Source: Bacillota bacterium (GTDB taxonomy: Bacteria > Bacillota > Clostridia > Lachnospirales > Cellulosilyticaceae). Taken from it: a stretch of DNA of 16,662 nt. Within the stretch, counting starts at the first letter, position 1, and every line of letters starts with the position of its first letter. The stretch is from NCBI GenBank assembly GCA_023410675.1, contig JAEYPM010000094.1, positions 1 through 16,662 of the forward strand, written 5' to 3'. Shown here piece by piece: positions 1 to 7,577 of this stretch. The translations under genes were made by a program, and so were the position numbers. Under the pieces are notes generated by a model, which was given only the letters and a program-made list of their open reading frames with translations, did not search any database and was not told the DNA's origin.

Positions 1-96
1 TTTTGAATATATATTTTTAACAATTAAAGAAGGAAATGGCATATAGAGTATAGAAATAATATATAAAGGACATTGTTCTGTTCATCCAAACTTTTA

Positions 97-104
97 AGGA
101 GGTA
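97..104 (+). promoter_or_regulatory. Ribosome binding site of the EF-G-like gene
   Basis: An AAGGAGGT run lies a few bases before the ATG at 111 and fixes the start. The 110 bases upstream are AT-rich; I see no convincing -35/-10 pair in the part of the promoter region that is inside the window. Confidence 0.7.
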
Positions 105-110
105 GTTATT

Positions 111-2174
111 ATGAAGGTGTATGAAACGAAATTCATTCGCAACATTGCGTTACTAGGACATGGTGGTGCAGGAAAAACTACTTTAGCAGAGGCTATGGCA
201 TTTACTTCTGGGATTACTAAAAGGCAAGGGAAAATTGAATCTGGTAATACGATCAGCGACTTTGATCAAGAGGAGGTAAAACGTAGAATTTCTATAAAAA
301 CTTCTGTTATTCCAATTGAATGGAAAGAATATAAACTCAATATTCTAGATACACCAGGTTATTTTGATTTTGTAGGAGAAGCCAAAGAAGCTCTTAGCGT
401 TGCAGATGCAGCATTGATTGTGATGCATGCAGGATATGGTGTTCAGGTAGGAAGTGAGAAAGCGTGGGAATATGCTACAGAGGCCAATATTCCTAAAATG
501 ATTTTCTTAACAAGTATGGATGATAAAAATGTAGATTATGAAGGCGTTCTTACGCAGTGTAAAGAAAAGTTTGGAAATAGTGTTGCACCTATTCAAGTTC
601 CATGGTATGAAGGCGATCAATTTGTTGGGTATGTTCATGTACCAAAGATGATGGCAAGAAGATTTATCGGAACAAAAGTAGAAACTTGTGAAGTGCCAGA
701 GCATCTTCTTGATAAGATTGCACCAATACGTACGATGATATTAGAAGCAGTTGCAGAGACCGATGAAGTACTTATGGAAAAATATTTTGCAGATGAAGAA
801 ATAACTACAGATGAGATTATGAATGCACTAAAAAGCGGTGTAGCTCAAAAAGAAATCGTTCCAGTACTATGTGGTAGTTCAGTCAATTCTACAGGAATAT
901 CTGTTTTAATGGACACTATGATTTCTTTATTCCCATCTCCAGATGAGGCAGATGCAGTAGTGGCTGTTGATTCATCAGGAAAGGAAAGCGAAGTTCAGTG
1001 TACACCAAGTGAGAAGCCTTCATTATTTATCTTTAAGACAATTGTGGATCCTTTCATTGGGAAATTCTCCTTATTTAAAGTAAAAACAGGTGTAGTAACG
1101 CCAGATACTCTATTTATCAATAAAAGAACAGAAGAAGAAGAAAAACTTTCGCATCTTTATGTGCTTCGTGGAAAAGAGCAGAATGAAGTTGATAAGTTGT
1201 ATGCAGGGGATATAGGTGCTGCTGCAAAACTTAAAACTGTAAAAACAAATGATACACTTGCAGATAAATCATTTGCAAAATCATATCAAGGGATTGAATT
1301 TCCAAAGCCTTATGTAAAGATGGCGATTTTCCCTGTTGGCAAGGGAGATGAGGAAAAAATGTCTACAACTTTGCATAAACTTATGGCAGAAGATCCTACA
1401 TTTAAAATAGAATATGATAAAGAGACAAGAGAGACAGTTATTTATGGAATTGGTGAGCAACAACTAGATGTTATAGTTAATACTCTTATGACAAAATATA
1501 AAGTGGATGTTACACTTAAAACACCTACTACTAGATATAGAGAAACAATAAAGGGAAAAGTAAATATAAGAGGAAAGCATAAAAAGCAATCTGGAGGACA
1601 TGGGCAATATGGTGACGTCGTTATGGACTTTATGCCTTCAGGTGATTTAGAAACACCTTATGTTTTTGAGGAAAAAGTATTTGGAGGAGCAGTTCCGAAA
1701 CAATATTTCCCAGCTGTTGAAAAAGGTCTTGAAGAATGTGTAAAAACAGGGGTGCTGGCAGGCTATCCAGTAGTAGGATTAAAAGCAATTTTGGTAGACG
1801 GTTCTTATCATCCAGTAGATTCCTCAGAAATGGCATTTAAGATGGCTACTACTGTTGCTTTTAAGGAAGGACTTATAAAAGCTCAGCCAACTATTTTAGA
1901 GCCTATAGCATTAGTGGAGATTGCGGTTCCAGATGATTATACTGGAGATATTATGGGAGATATGAAAAAAAGACGAGGACATATGATAGGTATGGATTTA
2001 GTTGGAAGTAAGCAAGTGATTAAGGCAGAGGTACCTATGTCAGAACTTTATCGCTATGCAACAGATGTAAGATCCATTACACAAGCAAGAGGAGAAGTAA
2101 GCTATAATTTTGTAAGGTACGAGGAAGCTCCTCAAGATGTCCAACAAAAGGTAATTGCAGCAAGAAAAGAATAA
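111..2174 (+). CDS. EF-G-like translational GTPase (EF-G paralogue)
   Basis: The protein has 687 residues, the length of an EF-G, and starts at an ATG 8 bases behind a good AAGGAGGT site. It has the EF-G layout: a GTPase domain (about 1-275), then domains II to V. G1 is GHGGAGKTT (16-24), G3 is DTPGY (80-84) and G5 is CGSS (254-257). It departs from translating EF-G: the catalytic His after DTPG is Tyr84, the switch I Gly-Ile-Thr is Arg-Ile-Ser (59-61), and the G4 NKxD is TSMD (134-137). These differences place it with the EF-G-like/EF-G2 group, not the housekeeping FusA, which normally sits in the str operon with rpsL and rpsG. No ribosomal genes are nearby. It is probably a ribosome-associated GTPase of uncertain role, possibly in recycling or stress translation. 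It is monocistronic, ending in a strong hairpin terminator. I am confident of the family, not of the cellular role. Confidence 0.93.
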   Translation: MKVYETKFIRNIALLGHGGAGKTTLAEAMAFTSGITKRQGKIESGNTISDFDQEEVKRRISIKTSVIPIEWKEYKLNILDTPGYFDFVGEAKEALSVADAALIVMHAGYGVQVGSEKAWEYATEANIPKMIFLTSMDDKNVDYEGVLTQCKEKFGNSVAPIQVPWYEGDQFVGYVHVPKMMARRFIGTKVETCEVPEHLLDKIAPIRTMILEAVAETDEVLMEKYFADEEITTDEIMNALKSGVAQKEIVPVLCGSSVNSTGISVLMDTMISLFPSPDEADAVVAVDSSGKESEVQCTPSEKPSLFIFKTIVDPFIGKFSLFKVKTGVVTPDTLFINKRTEEEEKLSHLYVLRGKEQNEVDKLYAGDIGAAAKLKTVKTNDTLADKSFAKSYQGIEFPKPYVKMAIFPVGKGDEEKMSTTLHKLMAEDPTFKIEYDKETRETVIYGIGEQQLDVIVNTLMTKYKVDVTLKTPTTRYRETIKGKVNIRGKHKKQSGGHGQYGDVVMDFMPSGDLETPYVFEEKVFGGAVPKQYFPAVEKGLEECVKTGVLAGYPVVGLKAILVDGSYHPVDSSEMAFKMATTVAFKEGLIKAQPTILEPIALVEIAVPDDYTGDIMGDMKKRRGHMIGMDLVGSKQVIKAEVPMSELYRYATDVRSITQARGEVSYNFVRYEEAPQDVQQKVIAARKE

Positions 2175-2179
2175 GTATA

Positions 2180-2230
2180 AAAAACAAAGGATATACGAGC
2201 AAGGTAAGCTCTAGTATATCCTTTGTTTTT
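2180..2230. terminator. Bidirectional intrinsic terminator
   Basis: A perfect 17-bp stem pairs 2180-2196 with 2214-2230. Its ends are A-rich and T-rich, so on either strand it ends in a U-run. It lies between the stop of the EF-G-like gene and the convergent zinc-ribbon gene, whose stop codon (2229-2231) is inside the hairpin. The loop can pair further (GAGC with GCTC). Confidence 0.92.
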
Positions 2231-2765
2231 AGTAATTATAGCTAGAAAGTAGGCTGAGTGTAAATAATCCGGTTATTAGTCCAATTACAAGGGCAATAGC
2301 AACAAAAATAATCATAATAATAAAGTATACATATCCAGCTTTATTCCAAGTTCTTTGGACGGTTAAAAATTCATCAACACTCTTAAACTGGCCACTCTTC
2401 CATGCCCATTCGTTTCCTTTAGCACCACATACAAACACCCAAATGAAATTAAAATAAGGGATTAATGCTAATAAGGCCATGTATGCACTATTGCCAATTC
2501 CCCAAAATGCATTAAACATAAAGGCACCCCAGTTCCATTTTTTGATTTCTGCGGGAACTATATCATAGTTCGGATTATTGTAGTTGCTTTGTGGCATATT
2601 TTGAGACATTGCAGGTTTAGGGGGTTGATATTCAAAATTCGAGAAGCTTGGATTTTGATCAGTACCTTCTGTTTTGCTAAGATCTACTTTTGATAATGCA
2701 AAGCCACATTGCGTACAGAAAGCTTCATCTCCTTTTAAAGGTTGATTACAGCTTGGACAATTCAT
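2229..2765 (-). CDS. Zinc-ribbon membrane protein, uncharacterised
   Basis: The protein has 178 residues. It opens with a zinc ribbon whose four cysteines (Cys3, Cys6, Cys17, Cys20) form two CxxC knuckles followed by Gly. A polar, Pro/Asn/Gln-rich linker covers about 25-75. Then comes a Trp-rich motif (KKWNWGAF, 75-82) leading into hydrophobic stretches at about 82-115 and 144-172, with GNEWAW between them. This is the layout of a widespread Firmicute family with an N-terminal zinc ribbon and a DUF2628-like membrane module. Members are sometimes misnamed ribonuclease G, but nothing here resembles a nuclease. It probably sits in the membrane with the zinc ribbon in the cytoplasm; no function is known. 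The ATG follows AAGGAGG by 9 bases, and the gene is alone, convergent to the EF-G-like gene. Confidence 0.85.
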   Translation of the reverse strand: MNCPSCNQPLKGDEAFCTQCGFALSKVDLSKTEGTDQNPSFSNFEYQPPKPAMSQNMPQSNYNNPNYDIVPAEIKKWNWGAFMFNAFWGIGNSAYMALLALIPYFNFIWVFVCGAKGNEWAWKSGQFKSVDEFLTVQRTWNKAGYVYFIIMIIFVAIALVIGLITGLFTLSLLSSYNY

Positions 2766-2792
2766 AGATAATTCCTCCTTAAATATTTTGAA

Positions 2793-2805
2793 TGAATACT
2801 ATTCA
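2793..2805. promoter_or_regulatory. Perfect short palindrome upstream of the zinc-ribbon gene
   Basis: TGAATACTATTCA is a perfect 13-base palindrome around a central C, about 28 bases before the minus-strand start at 2765. It could be an operator or chance in AT-rich DNA. I see no clear -35/-10 pair for this gene. Confidence 0.25.
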
Positions 2806-2935
2806 CATGGTATAGATTGATGAACTAAGTGAATGCATTCCTTTATATATAGTATTATTATGCTATAAAATATGAGTGAAGAAAAGAAAAAAATTTTAAG
2901 GATTCAAGTAATAATGTAACAATGCAAAATAGGCG

Positions 2936-2964
2936 TTGCATTTAATATACTTATATGGTAAAAT
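2936..2964 (+). promoter_or_regulatory. Sigma-A promoter of the leuS T-box transcript
   Basis: TTGCAT (2936-2941) and TAAAAT (2959-2964) are separated by 17 bases. This would start the RNA near 2971, just before the T-box leader. Confidence 0.65.
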
Positions 2965-2980
2965 TCCCTAAGGAATAATA

Positions 2981-3228
2981 GCGTTATAGTGATGAAAAGA
3001 AGTAGTAATATAACTTATTTTTTTAGAGAACTGTTGGTTTGGTGAAAAACAGTAAAATAGTTATATGAACTCGTCTTGGAGCTTCAGCCTGAAACAAAAG
3101 TAGGAGCTGACGGAAACTTCCCGTTACAGAAGATTTAAGTGCAGTAAAGGAATACGCCTTGCTGAATGTGAGTGGTACCGCGGAATGATAACTTTCGTCT
3201 CTAGAAATATTAGGGGCGAAAGTTTTTT
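2981..3228 (+). promoter_or_regulatory. T-box riboswitch (leucine), leuS leader
   Basis: This is a tRNA-sensing leader that raises leuS expression when uncharged tRNA-Leu builds up. Stem I is clear: 3008-3015 pairs perfectly with 3059-3066. Below it the specifier loop has an AGTA on the 5' side (3001-3007) and GAA followed by CTC on the 3' side. The CTC at 3070-3072 is therefore the likely specifier, a leucine codon that matches the downstream gene. The T-box proper (GTGGTACCGCGG, 3172-3183), which binds the tRNA acceptor end in the antiterminator, lies just before the terminator at 3190-3228. Confidence 0.93.
3190..3228 (+). terminator. T-box attenuator terminator
   Basis: The stem pairs 3190-3202 with 3212-3224 through Watson-Crick pairs and two G-U pairs, with a 9-base loop, and runs into six or more Ts. 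Its 5' arm follows the T-box sequence, so forming the antiterminator would prevent it. Confidence 0.88.
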
Positions 3229-3258
3229 ATTTATATACTTTATTAAGGAGGAAAGGCA

Positions 3259-5655
3259 ATGAAATATGATCATAAATGTATCGAGCAAAAATGGAGAGAA
3301 GCTTGGGAAAAAGAGCCTATTAATACACCAAAAGAAGGGAAAAAGAGTTACTACTGCTTAGATATGTTCCCTTATCCATCAGGAAATGGGCTACATGTTG
3401 GGCATTGGAGAGGTTATGTTCTTTCAGATGTATGGAGCCGCTATCAAGTTCTTAAAGAATACTATGTGCTTCATCCTATGGGCTGGGATGCATTTGGTCT
3501 TCCAGCTGAAAATTATGCTATTCAAAAGAAAGTACATCCGGCAGTGGCAACAGCAGAAAATGTAGCTAATTTTAAACGTCAACTCCATGATATTAGTGCT
3601 ATTTATGACTGGAGTAAAGAAGTTAATACAACAGATCCAGACTATTATAAGTGGACACAATGGATTTTCTTAAAGATGTTCGAAAATGGTTTGGCTTATG
3701 AGAAGGAAATGCCAATTAACTGGTGCCCTTCTTGTAAAACAGGGCTTGCAAATGAAGAGGTAAAAGAGGGTACATGTGACAGATGTGGTACTACTGTTAC
3801 AAAGAAAAATCTTAGACAATGGATGCTTAAAATCACACAGTATGCAGAAAGACTCTTAAATGATCTAGAGGGGTTAGATTGGCCTGAGAAGGTTAAAAAA
3901 ATGCAAAGTGACTGGATAGGCAAAAGTTATGGTGCAGAAATAGATTTTAATATAGAAGGAACGAGTCAAGAAGTTAAAGTATTTACTACAAGACCAGATA
4001 CATTATACGGAGCAACCTTTATGGTACTTGCACCTGAGCATGAGCTAATTGCAAAGATTACCACAGATGAGCAAAGAGCAGAAGTAGAGAAATATGTTTT
4101 TGAAGCTTCAACAAAGTCATCAGTAGATCGTATGGCAGATAAAGATAAGACAGGTGTATTTTTAGGAACATACGCAATCAGCCCCCTTAATGGAAATCGT
4201 ATTCCTGTTTGGACTTCAGATTATGTTCTTGCAGATTATGGAACAGGGGCTATTATGTGTGTACCAGCCCATGATGAAAGAGATTTTGCCTTTGCGACTA
4301 AATTTAACCTTCCTATTATACAGGTGATTTCAAAAACAGATGAAGTGCAAGAGCTAGAGGAAGCTTATACAGAAGAAGGTGTTATGGTTAACTCAGGAAC
4401 TTTTAGCGGAATGAAATCACAAGAAGCAAAGGAAGCTATTGCAAACTTCTTAGAAAAGCAAAATATTGGAAAGAAAACAGTTAATTATAAACTTCGCGAT
4501 TGGGTATTTTCACGTCAGAGATATTGGGGAGAACCAATACCTGTTGTACACTGTGAAAAATGTGGCGTTGTTGGGGTAAAAGAAGAGGATCTGCCTATTA
4601 GACTTCCTGATGTAGAGTCTTATGAACCAACAGGAACTGGAGAATCTCCACTTGCAGCAATAGAAAGCTTTGTTAATACCACTTGTCCAAAATGTGGTGG
4701 AAAAGCAAAAAGAGAAACAAACACAATGCCTCAGTGGGCAGGTTCATCATGGTATTTCTTAAGATATCCAAACCCTCATAATCATAACGAACTGATTAGC
4801 AAAGAGGATATGAAAAAGTGGCTTCCTGTTGATATGTATGTAGGAGGAATTGAGCATGCAGTTCTTCATCTGCTTTATGCTAGATTTTACACTAAGTTCT
4901 TGTATGATATAGGCGTAGTTGATTTTGAAGAACCTTTTAAACGTCTTTTCAACCAAGGAATGGTTACGAAAAATGGTGCTAAAATGAGTAAGTCTAAAGG
5001 GAATGTAGTTTCTCCAGATGCATTAGTTGAGAAGTATGGTTGTGATTCTTTGCGTATGTATGAACTATTTATTGGACCACCAGAACTAGATTCAGAGTGG
5101 GATGATAGAGGAATAGAGGGTGTGAATCGTTTCTTAAATAAAGTATGGAAGCTCGTGACAGAAAATAAAGGGGCTAAAGATACAAAAGAAACGGAAAGAG
5201 TAAGACATAAAATGATTTATGATATTACTCAGCGTATGGAAAACTTCAATTTAAATACAGTAGTTAGTGGTTTTATGGAATATACGAATAAGCTTATTGA
5301 TATTCAAAGAAAACAAGGTGGTATAGATAAGGAAACCATAGAGAAGCTTATAATTTTGCTAGCACCATTCACACCACATATTAGTGAAGAATTATGGCAG
5401 TTTACTGGGCATACAAAAACTGTATTTGAAAATACATGGCCTAACTATGATGAGACAAAGATGATTGAGGATGAAATAGAAGTAGCTATTCAAATCAATG
5501 GGAAGATGGCAGGAAGAATCTTAGTAGAAGTTAATGAGGAAGAAGATAAGGTGCTTGAACAAGCTAGAGTAGCAGCAGCCTCACGTTTAGAAGGAAAACA
5601 AATTGTTAAACAGATTTATATTAAAGGACGTATCGTCAATATAGTAGTTAAATAG
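3259..5655 (+). CDS. leuS: Leucyl-tRNA synthetase
   Basis: LeuS activates leucine with ATP and charges tRNA-Leu in the cytoplasm. The 798 residues match bacterial LeuS. The class I signatures are present: HVGH (46-49, the HIGH motif) after PYPSGNGL, and KMSKS (575-579). The connective-peptide editing domain is intact, with the threonine-rich TTRPDT (243-248) and HDERD (338-342), whose last Asp is the conserved editing residue, so mischarged isoleucine and valine products should be cleared. Zinc knuckles of the CxxC type occur at 156-159 and 173-176, and again at 432-435 and 476-479. The C-terminus ends in the small tRNA-binding domain typical of the family. The ATG follows AGGAGG and lies 31 bases after the T-box terminator, which controls it. 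It is monocistronic, ending in a hairpin at 5686. Confidence 0.98.
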   Translation: MKYDHKCIEQKWREAWEKEPINTPKEGKKSYYCLDMFPYPSGNGLHVGHWRGYVLSDVWSRYQVLKEYYVLHPMGWDAFGLPAENYAIQKKVHPAVATAENVANFKRQLHDISAIYDWSKEVNTTDPDYYKWTQWIFLKMFENGLAYEKEMPINWCPSCKTGLANEEVKEGTCDRCGTTVTKKNLRQWMLKITQYAERLLNDLEGLDWPEKVKKMQSDWIGKSYGAEIDFNIEGTSQEVKVFTTRPDTLYGATFMVLAPEHELIAKITTDEQRAEVEKYVFEASTKSSVDRMADKDKTGVFLGTYAISPLNGNRIPVWTSDYVLADYGTGAIMCVPAHDERDFAFATKFNLPIIQVISKTDEVQELEEAYTEEGVMVNSGTFSGMKSQEAKEAIANFLEKQNIGKKTVNYKLRDWVFSRQRYWGEPIPVVHCEKCGVVGVKEEDLPIRLPDVESYEPTGTGESPLAAIESFVNTTCPKCGGKAKRETNTMPQWAGSSWYFLRYPNPHNHNELISKEDMKKWLPVDMYVGGIEHAVLHLLYARFYTKFLYDIGVVDFEEPFKRLFNQGMVTKNGAKMSKSKGNVVSPDALVEKYGCDSLRMYELFIGPPELDSEWDDRGIEGVNRFLNKVWKLVTENKGAKDTKETERVRHKMIYDITQRMENFNLNTVVSGFMEYTNKLIDIQRKQGGIDKETIEKLIILLAPFTPHISEELWQFTGHTKTVFENTWPNYDETKMIEDEIEVAIQINGKMAGRILVEVNEEEDKVLEQARVAAASRLEGKQIVKQIYIKGRIVNIVVK

Positions 5656-5685
5656 GTGTATAGAGTATCAGAAGATGTTTAGTGT

Positions 5686-5724
5686 ATAAGATGTTTCGCA
5701 TATGACGAAACATCTTATTTTTTT
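5686..5724 (+). terminator. leuS intrinsic terminator
   Basis: A perfect 13-bp stem (5686-5698 with 5706-5718), with a 7-base loop, runs into a T-tract. It lies 30 bases after the leuS stop and before the convergent gene ending at 5772. The U-run is present only on the leuS strand. Confidence 0.92.
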
Positions 5725-5771
5725 ATTATGTTGGATAATTCTTCTTTCCTATATAGTTTCTTGTATAATGA

Positions 5772-6047
5772 TTATTGTAATAGCTGAGAAGACATCATAT
5801 TAATGAGTGCATCAAATTTAGCCTTTTTGGACTGTGGTAATTTTTGCTTTAAAAATTCCATAAAGGCAACTTGCATATCAGGAGTTAAGGTAATATTTCT
5901 TTTTTTAGCCTCATTAGCTATACTCATAAGGCTACCAATTAGTTCAATATCTGTTTTGCCAGTTAAAGAACTAATCGTTTGTTCAAGATGATTTATAAAG
6001 CTAGGATCAACACTTTTAAAAGATGGATGTTCACTTAGTTTCATCAT
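5772..6047 (-). CDS. Small helical protein of unknown function (91 aa)
   Basis: I do not recognise this protein. It is soluble-looking, probably all alpha-helical, with no signal peptide, membrane segment or cysteine pair. It is rich in Ser, Lys and Leu, and the C-terminal half (about 55-91) looks like two amphipathic helices around KQKLPQSKKAKF. Two adjacent ATG codons (6047 and 6044) follow AGCAGGAGGT: the first is 4 bases from GGAGG and the second 7, so translation may start at the second. It lies 24 bases after the 161-aa gene on the same strand, so the two are probably one operon. No clear U-tract terminator follows on this strand. Confidence 0.7.
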   Translation of the reverse strand: MMKLSEHPSFKSVDPSFINHLEQTISSLTGKTDIELIGSLMSIANEAKKRNITLTPDMQVAFMEFLKQKLPQSKKAKFDALINMMSSQLLQ

Positions 6048-6071
6048 AAAACCTCCTGCTTAATTATTATT

Positions 6072-6557
6072 TTAGTTTGTGTTTAAAAATGTAGAAAGCA
6101 TTTTCAACAACTGAAGTTGACTAGGCTCTAATACAGAAGAAAATTCATTGATGATATCACCAGGATTTTCATCATTCTGATCACGAGTAAGTTGAACTGG
6201 GAAGTCTCCATCAGGATTTTCTTTATTTATAAGTTTTTCGTTAACACTTGACGTAGGCTTTGTAGCCATTATTTTCTGGAATTCGGTAAATTTCAGAGCC
6301 ATATCAATCAAATAAGCTCTATTAGGGTTTATATTTTTTTTAACATCATGAAGTAGATGGGTGTGCCAGCCATTTTTTCTTTCCACACTAATTGATTTAA
6401 CAAAATCATCAGAAGAAAAAAGTTTTATAGTATATAAAAGCTCAAATGCTTTAATAAGAATGACCATATTTTTTTGAGCGTCTCTATCTAAATAGGGAAC
6501 AAGGCATTTGCATACTACTAAAGTATCAGTGTTTATTTCTTTATCTATCCTATGCAT
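6072..6557 (-). CDS. Helical protein of unknown function (161 aa), first gene of a two-gene unit
   Basis: I cannot name this protein. The N-terminal part (about 10-50) contains CLVPYL followed by a long amphipathic helix ending in FELLYTI. This resembles a motif recurring in small clostridial proteins, and the divergent gene at 6690 has a similar one (SMIPFI, then an Ile-rich helix). A polar, Asn/Asp/Pro-rich linker (about 100-135) leads to a C-terminal helix (LQLLKMLSTFL). No signal peptide, membrane segment or catalytic motif is visible. The ATG has AAGGAG 6 bases upstream. A CATACATT at 6587-6594 (minus strand) is a possible sigma-E-type -10 box. The gene is divergent from 6690 and heads the unit with the 91-aa gene. 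Confidence 0.7.
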   Translation of the reverse strand: MHRIDKEINTDTLVVCKCLVPYLDRDAQKNMVILIKAFELLYTIKLFSSDDFVKSISVERKNGWHTHLLHDVKKNINPNRAYLIDMALKFTEFQKIMATKPTSSVNEKLINKENPDGDFPVQLTRDQNDENPGDIINEFSSVLEPSQLQLLKMLSTFLNTN

Positions 6558-6586
6558 AATTACTCCTTAAGAATTTCCTCTATTTA

Positions 6587-6615
6587 AATGTATGATGTTA
6601 GACAAAATAAATAGA
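6587..6615 (-). promoter_or_regulatory. Possible sporulation-type promoter of the 161-aa gene
   Basis: On the minus strand CATACATT (6594 to 6587) fits the sigma-E -10 consensus CATACAnT. A weak TCTATTT (about half matching the -35) lies 14 bases upstream. Start of transcription would be about 20-25 bases before the ATG. In AT-rich DNA such matches arise by chance, so this is only a hint. Confidence 0.25.
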
Positions 6616-6689
6616 ACTTTTTTTAGTTATTTTTCTTCGTTAATGTGAATAAAATAGTAGAGAACTTTGAAAATGAGGAAGAGTGAGGA

Positions 6690-7082
6690 ATGGATGCAAA
6701 TGGTTTAACTCTAGATATTCAAAAAGATATTAATGAGATTAGTACGCTCGTATGGGAATACATACAAGCTAAGTATATAACTAAGCTTAAGAGAAAAATT
6801 AGTGATTATAGAAAGGAATCAGAATGCCATCTTTCAAAAGAAGCACAACTGCTAAGATCTATGATTCCTTTTATTCCTGAACAGAAGGACTTATTTACAC
6901 AGATATTAGATATTATTATTTATAATGATATTATTGAAAGAGGATTAAAAGAGTATGATCACTTTTCATACTTATATTCAGATGAAAGCAAAGAGATTGA
7001 GCGTATCAAAAAGATAATATATAAGCTGATTATCTTTTATATTATTTTTTCAATAGACAAAAATTTTAACCCTAAAAAATAA
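6690..7082 (+). CDS. Small helical protein of unknown function (130 aa)
   Basis: I do not recognise it. The sequence is rich in Ile, Lys and Asp and looks entirely helical. A motif of the form LLRSMIPFIP (50-59), followed by a hydrophobic helix (QILDIIIYNDIIERG), resembles the CLVPYL plus helix region of the divergent 161-aa protein, suggesting distant relationship. The C-terminus (about 108-122, LIIFYIIFSI) is hydrophobic enough for a short membrane anchor or a buried helix. The start follows GAGGAAGAGTGAGGA; the upstream GAGGAA is the better-spaced ribosome site. The gene is alone, ending in a hairpin terminator shared with the convergent 87-aa gene. Confidence 0.65.
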   Translation: MDANGLTLDIQKDINEISTLVWEYIQAKYITKLKRKISDYRKESECHLSKEAQLLRSMIPFIPEQKDLFTQILDIIIYNDIIERGLKEYDHFSYLYSDESKEIERIKKIIYKLIIFYIIFSIDKNFNPKK

Positions 7083-7128
7083 AATGATAATGCCCCACAA
7101 GAATTCTTGTGGAGGCATTATCATTTTT
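7081..7128. terminator. Bidirectional intrinsic terminator with palindromic core
   Basis: A 14-bp stem (7081-7094 with 7114-7127) encloses a perfect 18-base palindrome (7095-7112), with A7113 bulged. A-runs on the left and T-runs on the right let it work on both strands, serving the 130-aa gene and the convergent 87-aa gene, whose stop (7127-7129) overlaps it. Confidence 0.92.
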
Positions 7129-7390
7129 ATAGTTCTTCTCTAAGCCCTAAACAGTTAGGCTTTAGAAGAAAATACGCAAGAGCTGCTATCCATATCCAAT
7201 TAGTTTTATTGCTGAAAATGTTGCCAACGCCATACTGAAGATTATCAAAAATGTTATGTCCTCTTTCGCCCTCTTCACCCTCGCACTTGCGGCCAAATCC
7301 AAAATCAAAATCATTATTGAGAAGTAAGAAAGCTCCTAATATAAGTAACCAAAGGTTGTTTCCTAAAAAAGTTCTTTGTTCAGTGTCCAT
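7127..7390 (-). CDS. Tiny membrane protein (87 aa), paralogue of the 60-aa protein
   Basis: No function is known. There are two hydrophobic segments: about 11-25 (LWLLILGAFLLLN) and about 65-77 (NWIWIAALAYFLL). Between them is a FDFGFG motif and a charged loop rich in Glu, Gly and Arg (GEEGERG). The order N-LW--L, FDFG-G, W----A-YFLL, then NC is shared with the 60-aa protein encoded 188 bases upstream on the same strand, so the two are paralogues, this one with a longer loop. The protein is probably membrane-embedded. The ATG has a strong GGAGGG site. A 9-bp inverted repeat lies 33-72 bases upstream of the start. Confidence 0.75.
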   Translation of the reverse strand: MDTEQRTFLGNNLWLLILGAFLLLNNDFDFGFGRKCEGEEGERGHNIFDNLQYGVGNIFSNKTNWIWIAALAYFLLKPNCLGLREEL

Positions 7391-7422
7391 GTTTGTTCCC
7401 TCCTATTCATGAATTGTATATA

Positions 7423-7462
7423 GAATTCACAGGATGAATGTAAGGTTATATTATGTGAATTC
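7423..7462. promoter_or_regulatory. Inverted repeat upstream of the 87-aa membrane protein gene
   Basis: GAATTCACA (7423-7431) and TGTGAATTC (7454-7462) are exact inverted copies with a 22-base centre. They lie 33-72 bases before the start at 7390, a good place for an operator. The right copy is itself in a palindrome, GTGAATTCAC (7455-7464). Confidence 0.4.
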
Positions 7463-7546
7463 ACTATACCTAATTGTATGATAATATTTTCTAAATAATA
7501 ACAGTCTTTTGATTAAAGACTCAGAATGTTAATTTTAAATGTGAAA

Positions 7547-7568
7547 TGAGGAACCAAAAGGTCCCTCA
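7547..7568 (-). terminator. Weak hairpin after the 60-aa gene
   Basis: About 10 bases after the minus-strand stop at 7578, a 9-bp stem with one mismatch (7547-7555 with 7560-7568) closes on AAAA. The following minus-strand bases are only moderately T-rich, so read-through into the 87-aa gene is possible. Confidence 0.45.
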
Positions 7569-7577
7569 CAATATATT

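Noticed and set aside
507..704. Antisense open frames in the EF-G-like and leuS genes (507-704, 1281-1463, 1630-1836, 3424-3660, 3696-3923, 4759-4956)
   Set aside because: All lie inside strongly conserved genes on the opposite strand, have no ribosome sites that stand out, and look like codon-bias shadows.
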